Assembly (NCBI GenBank): GCA_964411125.1
Contig: CAYPJU010000001.1
Span: forward strand, 144,808-208,807
DNA: 64,000 nucleotides
Source: JBFIHF01 sp964411125
GTDB lineage: Bacteria; Myxococcota_A; Bradymonadia; Bradymonadales; Bradymonadaceae
Direction: 5' to 3'
A model generated the notes under the pieces. The model had not been told where the DNA came from. It made no database searches and saw only the letters and a program-made list of their open reading frames with translations. A program made the position numbers and the translations under genes. Positions within the stretch are counted from its first letter, which is position 1, and the number at the start of each line of letters is the position of its first letter. This document shows, piece after piece, positions 1 through 7,406 of the stretch.

Positions 1-326
1 ATGGTGTCGGTTCGACTCGCGACGAGTACTGCATCACGAACGGTGTCTTTGCCTGTGGCGTCCGCACGTTCAAGACGCGGGCGGACATCACGATCGAGTC
101 CCAGTACTTCGTCGATGACGGCGGGGCGACGGTCCTGGCATTCGACGACGTGAAGTCGGCCAGCGGGGTCTCGGCGCTCAGCGTCGCGATCGACCGTGGC
201 GGCCTCGAGCCGGTGGACGGCGTCTGTTCCCGTGCCGTCGTCGAGAATGACGGGCTGCGGGTGCGGCTCGACTCCGCCGACGGTGCGGTCTCCGATTCCT
301 GTATCACCAACGGCGTGTTCTTCTGA
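1..326 (+). CDS. C-terminal end of a repeat protein (5' end outside window)
   Basis: An open frame enters from the left edge (codons starting at base 3) and stops with TGA at 324-326. The residues seen are acidic and beta-strand-like. The heptapeptide CITNGVF occurs twice, encoded at 30-50 and 300-320, exactly 90 codons apart, so the protein probably ends in roughly 90-residue repeats of which one full unit is visible. I do not recognise the family. Cys residues are spaced through the unit, which suggests an exported protein. The following lipoprotein starts 25 bases downstream on the same strand, so the two may share a transcript. The N-terminus and any signal peptide lie outside the window. 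Confidence 0.7.
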   Translation, partial: GVGSTRDEYCITNGVFACGVRTFKTRADITIESQYFVDDGGATVLAFDDVKSASGVSALSVAIDRGGLEPVDGVCSRAVVENDGLRVRLDSADGAVSDSCITNGVFF

Positions 327-351
327 GGACCCTCCTTCGCTAGAGATTTCG

Positions 352-1353
352 ATGCCCCGATTGCGGTCGAAGCGGGCGAGCAACTGGCGCGGCTCCACTA
401 CGGAGTCCGCGCTGCCGCTGCTCTCAGGGTTGGTCCTGGCATCGGTCGGGTCGGGCTGCGAAAAGCCCCGCATGGAGACGCCTTGCACGGTCGGGGGAGA
501 CGTCGTTCCTCCCTTTCGGATGCGCGCGGTCGACACTCCCACCGAAGAGGCGCTGCGCGAGAAGCTCGGCGATCGCGAGGTCGCCGCAGTCACGTGGGTC
601 GTCCCTGACGGGGGCCTGTCGGACGTCGGGAACTTCGTCGAGCGACACGGCCCGAGCGTGAAGCTGCGCGGGGTCGCTCGCACGGGTCGCCCGTCGGAGA
701 AGTTCCGGTTCGTGGCGACGGCGCTCGTCGACCTGAAGCCCGTGTCGTCGCATTATCGTGCCGAGGCCCTCGCGCTCGACGGGCGCGCCACGGGTGTCGG
801 CGTGGAGACTACGAGTTCCTCGGTGGCGTTCGAAGTCCACGTTCCGATCCCCGACGACGGGCGAGCCCACGAGATCGAGACGTTCTTCGACCTCGCCCCC
901 GCGGGATCGAGCGACGGGGCGGACGCCGACGTGCGGCGATGGATCGTGGGAAACCCGGGCGAAAAGACCCCCGACAGACGTTGCCAGGTCTCCAGCGCCG
1001 TTCCCTGGCAACAGAACGACGAGCTCACTCGTCGTGAAGGTCACAGTGGCTCTATTGCCCTCGCTGGAGCCGACGGCGTCGACGTGTCGATCAAGAACAT
1101 GGGGCGGGACGTCGCCGCGACGTTGCTCGTCGATGGGGAGCCGTCGGACGAGGCGCGTATCTTTCGGCCCCGGGGAGACGGCGCCGTCGTCGCGCGCACG
1201 AACTTCGCGGAGCTAAAGCCGCCCGTCGTCGCGTCCGTCGTGCCCGTCTGGCAGGACGTCTTCTCCACCTCGACCGACGCCGTCTGGTCGTCGAACTTCG
1301 CGTCGTCCAACTACCAGGGGAACCTCTTCGCAGACCCTCCGGAGACACCTTGA
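352..1353 (+). CDS. putative lipoprotein of unknown function
   Basis: A 333-residue protein. The ATG at 352 is chosen because it gives a basic N-terminus, a hydrophobic stretch and a lipobox-like end (SVGSGC, Cys about residue 36); an in-frame start at 196 would overlap the preceding gene and adds non-natural sequence. The mature part contains several beta-rich stretches but no family I recognise. Its stop overlaps the TTG start of the kinase by four bases (TTGA), suggesting translational coupling and perhaps a shared role at the envelope. The ribosome binding site before 352 is weak, so the start is moderately certain. Confidence 0.65.
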   Translation: MPRLRSKRASNWRGSTTESALPLLSGLVLASVGSGCEKPRMETPCTVGGDVVPPFRMRAVDTPTEEALREKLGDREVAAVTWVVPDGGLSDVGNFVERHGPSVKLRGVARTGRPSEKFRFVATALVDLKPVSSHYRAEALALDGRATGVGVETTSSSVAFEVHVPIPDDGRAHEIETFFDLAPAGSSDGADADVRRWIVGNPGEKTPDRRCQVSSAVPWQQNDELTRREGHSGSIALAGADGVDVSIKNMGRDVAATLLVDGEPSDEARIFRPRGDGAVVARTNFAELKPPVVASVVPVWQDVFSTSTDAVWSSNFASSNYQGNLFADPPETP

Positions 1354-4300
1354 CCGACTCTACCCCCATCAAGACCCCGCCCGACGAGAGCGAGTACCCG
1401 GTCATCGAGTCTGAGGGGCCGTCGTTGTCGGACGTGTCGTCGATGGTGCGCGCCCATCTGGGGCCGTTCGAAATCCACGAGGTCATCGGCAAGGGGGGGA
1501 TGGGCGTAGTCTTCTGCGGGCAGCACACGGCGACGCGCGTCCCGGTGGCGATCAAAGTCATCACGCGTCGAGGAGCTTCCCACCCGCACTTCCGGCGCAG
1601 CATGCACAACGAGGTGCGGGCGGTCGCGGCCCTCGATCATCCCGGCGTCATTCGCGTCTTCGACTACGGCGAGATTCCGGCGGCCGCGGAGGAGCTCACC
1701 GGCGGCGCGCTTCGCGCGGAGAGTCCGTACTTCGCGATGGAGCTGGTCCCCCACGGGTCGTTGGTCGATCTCGTCGGTCGGGTGGACTGGGCTCAGGGGA
1801 AAGCGATCCTCCTCAGCCTTCTCGACGCGCTCGCTCACTCCCACGCGCGTGACGTCATCCATCGCGACATCAAGCCGGGCAACATTCTGATCGACGAGTG
1901 GGGCGGGCGCGTGATCCCGAGGCTCGCCGACTTCGGCCTGGCGTTCGCCCACAACTCGCCGACCGATGCGTCGCGCAGTATCGGCACTCCGCAGTACATG
2001 GCCCCCGAGCAGATCGAGACGCCGTGGCGAGAGCACGGACCGTGGTCGGATCTCTACTCGCTCGGATGCGTGGCCTACGAACTCTTCTGCGGCCGCAAGA
2101 TGTTTCAGGGAAAGAGCGTCATCGCGATCTTCAAGCAGCATCTGGACGGGACGCGCCGCCCCTGGCGGACCGTAGTCCGGACCCCCGAGGGGTTCGACGA
2201 GTGGCTCGCGCGAATGCTGGCCCGCGATGCAACGGATCGCTTCCAGTGCGCTGCGGACGCCGCTCGGGCGCTTCTGGCGCTCGATGACTCGGACCTTCCC
2301 GACGTCCGGCCGCCGGCGCAGACCGAGCACAACTTCGCGATGGTGATGCCGGTGCTCGGACAGGGGGCACCGGTCGACCACGACGAGCTGAGTTTTCCGA
2401 AACGGCGCACCCCTTCGATGCGGCTCGTGGGAGCGGGTCTCGGGCTCTTCGGACTACGGGAGCATTCCCTGGTGGGGCGGCGCGCCGAACTCGATCTTCT
2501 CTTCGAAACGTTCCGAAAAGTGAAGAGCGAGGGGGCGAAGGCGGTCGCGATCTTCGGCTCGGAAGGGATTGGAAAGTCCAAGCTCGCTGGCTCGTTCGCC
2601 GAGCGGCTCGCCGAACTCGGGCTCGCTGTCCCGCTGAAGGTCGCGCTTTCCGACGACGGCGGAAATCACGGCCTCGCGCAGCTCTTCGCCTCCCTCTTCC
2701 GGGTGCTCGGCGCGTCGCGCGTGGAAGTCGCGGGGATCATTCGAGATCGACTCGCGCAGCTAGGCTGTCACGACACCTTTCTCTGGAAGGCGGCCGCCGA
2801 GCTCGTGTCACCCGTCGTATCGGACTCCGAGCAAACGGGCGGCTTCGAATTCGCGTCGCAAGGGCTCCGCACGGAAACGGCGCTCCAGCTCCTGAAGCTG
2901 CACGCCGAAGGACGCCCGCTGGTGGTGGTCGTCGACGATGCGCACCGCGACGCGGAGTTCGTTCGCTTCGTCCAGGAGGTCCTGGCGCGCGGTGCCGGGC
3001 TGCAAATCCTCTTCGTCATGACCGTCTCCGAAGAGGCGCTGGCGACACGCCCGGAGGTCCGGGAAGCCCTGGAACGTGCCCCACAATCGGCGCGCATCCG
3101 GAGAGTCGACCTGCACCCGCTCGACGAGGTCTCGCACCTCGAGCTGGTGCAGAACCTGCTTCATCTCACAGGAGACGTCGCGGTCGAGCTGGCGTCTCGA
3201 ACGGCCGGAAACCCGCGTTTTGCGACGAGCCTGGTGGGAGACTGGGTCGAGCGCGGAGTGCTCACGGTCGATGAGACCGGGTTCGTCCCCCGTGCCGATG
3301 TGCTCGGACGAATCCCCGATTCGATGGTGGAGGTCTGGGACTCCCGGCTGAACTTCGTCCTGCAGGAGGTGCCGAGCTCGCGGTTCGCCCTCGAGATCGC
3401 GGCAGCTCTCGGATCTGAGGTGGTGTTCGACGAGTGGGCCGCGATCTGCCGTTCCCAGCGGGTGCGGGTCGAGTCGGAGTTCGTCGCTCAACTCTTTGCA
3501 CATCGGCTCGCCGAAGAAGAACGTGACCGCTGGCGGTTCACGCACCCGGGCATCGCCGAGAGCCTTCGTCGCGGAGCAGAGGAAGTTGGCCGTTGGGCGC
3601 ACTGGAAGGCGGTCTGCGCAAGCTACCTCGAGTCGACCGGACGCCGCCGTGTGGAGGTGCTGGAGCGGATTGGGCGCTACTGGTTGGAGGCGAACGAGTT
3701 CGAGAACGCCGTCGAGCCCCTCGTGAGCGCCGCCGATCTGAGAGAGCGTCAAGGTGACTACGTCGCCGCTGAGCGTGCACTGAGCGCGGCCGTCCAGGCG
3801 GTCGAGAAGGCCCGGCACGGGGCCGGACGCTCGCGGCGTCTCGCCGAGCTGTGGGTCACGAGGGCCAGGACCTACGCCGGGTGGGGCCGCCCGGACGAAT
3901 CTCTGCGATGGGCTCGCAAGGCGTGGGAAGCGGCGTCCAACGAGGGGTGGACCGACATCACCGTCAAGTCCGTGGTGTACATCGCGCTCGCCAAGCAGTG
4001 GATGGGAGCCAAAGACAGCTTGCAGTGGCTCGAGCGAGGGTTCGCGGCCCTCGATTTCATCACCGGTGAGTTCCGGTCCGACGGTCGCGCTCTGGTTGCG
4101 CTGGCGTACGTGGCGACCTCCCAGGGACGGTTCGCCGAAGCCGAACGGGCGCTCGAAGTCGATTCCCGCTTCGTGGCGGACGAGCGGGGACGAGCTGCGA
4201 ACGCCTATCAGCGCGCGCGTCTCGCCATCTATCGAGGCCGTCACGAGGAGGCCCGCGAGCAGGGGCACCTGGCCGAGACGCTCTACCGCGAGTTGGGACA

Positions 4301-4829
4301 CGTCCCCGCGCTGGCATCGACGCTCACGATGATCGCAGAGGCCGAGCGAAAGACCGGACATCTCGAGCTCGCTCAGACGTTGTACCAACAGGCTGTGGAG
4401 CTCCAGGAGCAGCTCGGTCAGTCGGCGATCGTAGCGAAGACCTCGATCGGTCAGATCTTGCTCGAACGCAGAGAATGGAGCGCGGCGGAGCAGGTGCTGC
4501 TGGAGGCGATGCACGATGCGGCGGCCGGAAACCGTCGGCGGCTCGAGGAGGCGTGCCGGACGGGGCTCATCGTGGTCGCCGCAGCTACCGGTCGCACGAG
4601 CGACGTCGGGAAGCTCCTGCCGAGGGTTCGTGACTTCATCACCGAGACCCACGAGGCGGACCCCTCGATGGCGGAGCTGCTCGAGAAGGCGGCCATGGAG
4701 TCGAGCGAGCACGCCAACTTTCGCGACGCTCTGAAGATCTGGCAGCTCGCCGCTACCCAGTGGGAGCTGCTCGGAGACGAGGAGCGGGTGCACGCCGCTC
4801 GACGGGAAGTCGAGAAGTTGAGCGGGTGA
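1350..4829 (+). CDS. Ser/Thr protein kinase fused to AAA-type ATPase and TPR repeats
   Basis: A 1159-residue signalling protein. The N-terminal Hanks kinase (about residues 38-310) has the glycine loop GKGGMGVV, the Lys of AIKV, catalytic HRDIKPGN, DFG and an APE-type MAPEQ, so it should be active. A linker containing GLGLFG leads to a STAND/AAA-like ATPase opening with VGRRAEL, with Walker A GSEGIGKS (about 405-412) and a Walker B-like strand VVVVDDAH. The last 400 residues are helical TPR-like repeats, likely a partner-binding or oligomerisation platform. The TTG start overlaps the previous stop by four bases and has GGAG about six bases upstream. No membrane segment is seen, so it is probably cytoplasmic. 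A close paralogue of the same architecture lies at 17746-21246. Confidence 0.93.
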   Translation: MTDSTPIKTPPDESEYPVIESEGPSLSDVSSMVRAHLGPFEIHEVIGKGGMGVVFCGQHTATRVPVAIKVITRRGASHPHFRRSMHNEVRAVAALDHPGVIRVFDYGEIPAAAEELTGGALRAESPYFAMELVPHGSLVDLVGRVDWAQGKAILLSLLDALAHSHARDVIHRDIKPGNILIDEWGGRVIPRLADFGLAFAHNSPTDASRSIGTPQYMAPEQIETPWREHGPWSDLYSLGCVAYELFCGRKMFQGKSVIAIFKQHLDGTRRPWRTVVRTPEGFDEWLARMLARDATDRFQCAADAARALLALDDSDLPDVRPPAQTEHNFAMVMPVLGQGAPVDHDELSFPKRRTPSMRLVGAGLGLFGLREHSLVGRRAELDLLFETFRKVKSEGAKAVAIFGSEGIGKSKLAGSFAERLAELGLAVPLKVALSDDGGNHGLAQLFASLFRVLGASRVEVAGIIRDRLAQLGCHDTFLWKAAAELVSPVVSDSEQTGGFEFASQGLRTETALQLLKLHAEGRPLVVVVDDAHRDAEFVRFVQEVLARGAGLQILFVMTVSEEALATRPEVREALERAPQSARIRRVDLHPLDEVSHLELVQNLLHLTGDVAVELASRTAGNPRFATSLVGDWVERGVLTVDETGFVPRADVLGRIPDSMVEVWDSRLNFVLQEVPSSRFALEIAAALGSEVVFDEWAAICRSQRVRVESEFVAQLFAHRLAEEERDRWRFTHPGIAESLRRGAEEVGRWAHWKAVCASYLESTGRRRVEVLERIGRYWLEANEFENAVEPLVSAADLRERQGDYVAAERALSAAVQAVEKARHGAGRSRRLAELWVTRARTYAGWGRPDESLRWARKAWEAASNEGWTDITVKSVVYIALAKQWMGAKDSLQWLERGFAALDFITGEFRSDGRALVALAYVATSQGRFAEAERALEVDSRFVADERGRAANAYQRARLAIYRGRHEEAREQGHLAETLYRELGHVPALASTLTMIAEAERKTGHLELAQTLYQQAVELQEQLGQSAIVAKTSIGQILLERREWSAAEQVLLEAMHDAAAGNRRRLEEACRTGLIVVAAATGRTSDVGKLLPRVRDFITETHEADPSMAELLEKAAMESSEHANFRDALKIWQLAATQWELLGDEERVHAARREVEKLSG

Positions 4830-4892
4830 CCACGCGCGGCGGCCGCGACGGCGCGTCTCCGGAGACGCGGGCGTCGAAGCGAGCCCGGCGCG

Positions 4893-5612
4893 TCAGTCTT
4901 GCCCCACGGTGGCGTCGTCGTCGAACGTCAACGGAAACTTCACGATGACGAGACCGGAGGGGTCGGAGGGGGGCGGAAATCGGAACGTCTCCACCACCCC
5001 GAGTACGCAAGCGTCGAGCCCCGCCGCCGAGATGGTGCGAGCCGCGATCTTCGCGCTCGCGATCTGACCCGAGCTCGAATCGACGATGACCTCCACGAGC
5101 AGACGACCGCGCAAATCGGGGTTGTTCGCGAGGGCAGTCTCGTAACACCTCTGGAAATCCGCCTGGCGCGCACGGGCCATCTGGGTCACCGAGTCGACGT
5201 CGATCTTTCCGCCTGCCGCACGCGGCGGATCGAGGGTGACGCCGCTGTTCTGAAATCCGAGCCGCTGAAGCAGCACCATCTTCGCGCCATTGCCGCCCGG
5301 ATAGGTCGTCGCCGTGAAAGCGTCGCGCACACATTTCTCGAACGCCTTCGATCGGTAGGAGGATTCGAGGAAGTCGACCCGGAAGACGGAGCCCGACTCG
5401 GAGACCGTGAGCTTCAATGAGACCACGTCGCCGTGCTCTCTAGCCTGCGGCGTCGTGTGACTCTTCCAACACGAAAGAAGCTGAGGGACGAGCGCCCGAT
5501 GCGCGGTCGCGACGGTCTCGTGGGGGCGATAGTCCGAGGGCCAATCGGCCCCGGCAGCGGCCGGGATGCTCCCGATGGCGACGAGCGTGACGATCGCGAG
5601 TAATCCTCTCAC
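4893..5612 (-). CDS. AgmX/PglI-type exported protein with two TonB-C-like halves
   Basis: A 239-residue protein with a cleavable signal peptide (hydrophobic residues 4-20 ending near AAAGA). The C-terminal half (about 140-235) fits the AgmX/PglI C-terminal domain common in myxobacteria: a Cys near FQRCYE, a G.L.VEV.VD..G strand, a second Cys near LDACV and a final F.FP strand. The N-terminal half shows the same plan (Cys-Trp, a V.L.LTV...G strand, FEKCVRDAF), so it looks like a diverged duplicate. Such domains are TonB-like folds found in envelope and gliding-related proteins. The ATG overlaps the stop of the upstream lipoprotein by four bases, so the two are co-translated. Confidence 0.8.
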   Translation of the reverse strand: MRGLLAIVTLVAIGSIPAAAGADWPSDYRPHETVATAHRALVPQLLSCWKSHTTPQAREHGDVVSLKLTVSESGSVFRVDFLESSYRSKAFEKCVRDAFTATTYPGGNGAKMVLLQRLGFQNSGVTLDPPRAAGGKIDVDSVTQMARARQADFQRCYETALANNPDLRGRLLVEVIVDSSSGQIASAKIAARTISAAGLDACVLGVVETFRFPPPSDPSGLVIVKFPLTFDDDATVGQD

Positions 5613-6226
5613 AGGTCTACCAGCCCACGCGTGTAGCGCCCGACGACGATCGAACAGACGATGCCTCCTCCCGGGTCGACGACGTCGAGACGAACGGTTC
5701 CGTTGCCTTCGTCCACCCGGCGCTCAGTTCCCTCACTGCAGCCGAGTTGGCTCGATCGCTGGGTCGTCGCGAGCGAGTACGCTTCGTCCACCGTGAGCGG
5801 GCTGCTCCCCTCCGGCGTGCGAAGCGTCACCTGGACGCCCTCACCGAATTTGCTGAGGACGAACGTCTGACCGAAGGCGTCCCCTTCGACGTAGAGTGGC
5901 GCCGCATCGCGTCGCGCTACGAAAGATTGGGAGCCTCGCGCGAACGACACTCTCCAGGGCGGCCCGTCCGCGGCGAGCTCGATCACGGTGCCCGCTTCGC
6001 TCGTGACCGGCGAACCAGGGGTCAGATCGATGATCTCGACGGCGAGTTCTTCTTCGGGCGCCGGGGGAGGGGGAGGCTCGACACGCTCGCGAGGCGGCGG
6101 GACGTTGTCCTCCACGTGGTCTTTCATCTGCACCGTCTGGGGCTCGTCCTCGGGCTTCGCTCGTCCGGAGCATCCGATGCTCAATGCGAGGAGCGCCACG
6201 ATCACGCAGTCTTTTCTCATGGCCAT
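5609..6226 (-). CDS. lipoprotein of unknown function
   Basis: A 205-residue protein beginning with a short basic N-terminus, a hydrophobic core and a lipobox ending SIGC, followed by a Pro/Glu-rich linker (about residues 30-65), as expected for an anchored envelope protein. The globular part ends in beta-rich sequence with two Cys. A GAGG ribosome site lies about ten bases before the ATG. It is first of a two-gene unit; its last four bases are shared with the AgmX-type gene, so the two probably act together, the lipoprotein perhaps tethering a complex. No known domain recognised. Confidence 0.8.
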   Translation of the reverse strand: MAMRKDCVIVALLALSIGCSGRAKPEDEPQTVQMKDHVEDNVPPPRERVEPPPPPAPEEELAVEIIDLTPGSPVTSEAGTVIELAADGPPWRVSFARGSQSFVARRDAAPLYVEGDAFGQTFVLSKFGEGVQVTLRTPEGSSPLTVDEAYSLATTQRSSQLGCSEGTERRVDEGNGTVRLDVVDPGGGIVCSIVVGRYTRGLVDL

Positions 6227-6395
6227 TGAATCCCTCGTGGGGTCACCCGGAATCCGCCATCAGCTCCCGGGCCTCTCTCGATTGAGCGAGAGCCGAATTG
6301 TACACCACCCCGGGCGTCCAGGCGAAATCGACGGGGCGGCCCGCACCCGCTCGGACCTCGTCTGCGTTCGGAGGCCCGCCGGATGCTGGCTCGCA

Positions 6396-7406
6396 TCATC
6401 CGTAGAACGTGGCGAACAGCTCGAGGGTCTTCGCGATGTCTTCGTCGTCGATCCCTAGATGAGTCACGAGCCGCAGCGATTCGTTGGGGGCATACACGAG
6501 CACGCCTCGTTCGCGGAGCCACGGCTCCAGTCGACGGTGGCTCCCCTCGGGCACCTCGACGAACACCATGTTCGTCTCGACGTCGGGGTCGACGTGGAGG
6601 GCCTCGATCGTACGTAGCCCGTCTGCGAGCGCCCTCGCGCGGTCGTGGTCTTCGGCGAGGCGCTCGACGTGGTGGTCGAGAGCGTGCAGGCCCGCCGCGG
6701 CGAGCACGCCGGATTGACGCATGGTGCCCCCGAGCATCTTCCGCCACCGGCGGGCCTTCGCGATGAGCTCTTCGGTGCCGCTCAACACCGAACCGGCGGG
6801 CGCGCCGAGACCCTTCGACAGACAGATCGACACGGTGTCGAATCGCTCGGCGAGGCGCCCGACGTCGAGGCCGAGCGCCACGCTCGCGTTGAACAGACGC
6901 GCCCCGTCCAGATGGAGCGACAGCCCGTTTTCGCGCGCGAGGTCGCAGACGTCGTCCATGTAGCTGATGGAGAGCGCGCGACCGCCCGTCGTGTTCTCGA
7001 GACAGATCAAGCGCGTGATGGCGAAGTGGGAATCGTCCGGCTTGATCGCGCGCCGAATCTTGGCGAGTGACATCGTCGCGTCGGGCTCGGGCTCGATCGG
7101 TTGCGGCTGGATGCTGCCGAGAACCGCGCCACCACCCGCCTCGTAGCGGTAGGTATGCGCGTCCATGCTCACGATGTACTCCTCGCCGCGCTGGCAGTGA
7201 GCCATCAACGCGCAGAGGTTGCTCTGGGTTCCGCTCGGGACGAAGACCGACGCCGACTTGCCCACGATGGCGGCTACTCGATCCTCGAGCTCACGCACGG
7301 TGGGATCGTCACCGAATACGTCGTCCCCGACCTCGGCGCGACTCATGGCACCGCGCATTCGGGCCGTCGGTTGCGTGACGGTGTCGCTGCGCAGGTCGAT
7401 CTTCAA
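6396..7406 (-). CDS. ltaE: low-specificity L-threonine aldolase
   Basis: A PLP fold-type I enzyme that cleaves L-threonine or L-allo-threonine to glycine and acetaldehyde. The 336-residue product begins with the family signature IDLRSDTVT, continues with GDDVFGDDP and SGTQSN, and has the PLP-binding Lys in SICLSKGLGAP near residue 200; length matches the family. The start is the TTG at 7406: it overlaps the stop of the upstream gene (TTGA) and has GGAG just upstream, whereas the longer in-frame ORF adds about 39 residues not typical of the family. Co-translated with the upstream PLD-PHP lipoprotein, although no functional link is obvious. Confidence 0.92.
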   Translation of the reverse strand: MKIDLRSDTVTQPTARMRGAMSRAEVGDDVFGDDPTVRELEDRVAAIVGKSASVFVPSGTQSNLCALMAHCQRGEEYIVSMDAHTYRYEAGGGAVLGSIQPQPIEPEPDATMSLAKIRRAIKPDDSHFAITRLICLENTTGGRALSISYMDDVCDLARENGLSLHLDGARLFNASVALGLDVGRLAERFDTVSICLSKGLGAPAGSVLSGTEELIAKARRWRKMLGGTMRQSGVLAAAGLHALDHHVERLAEDHDRARALADGLRTIEALHVDPDVETNMVFVEVPEGSHRRLEPWLRERGVLVYAPNESLRLVTHLGIDDEDIAKTLELFATFYG

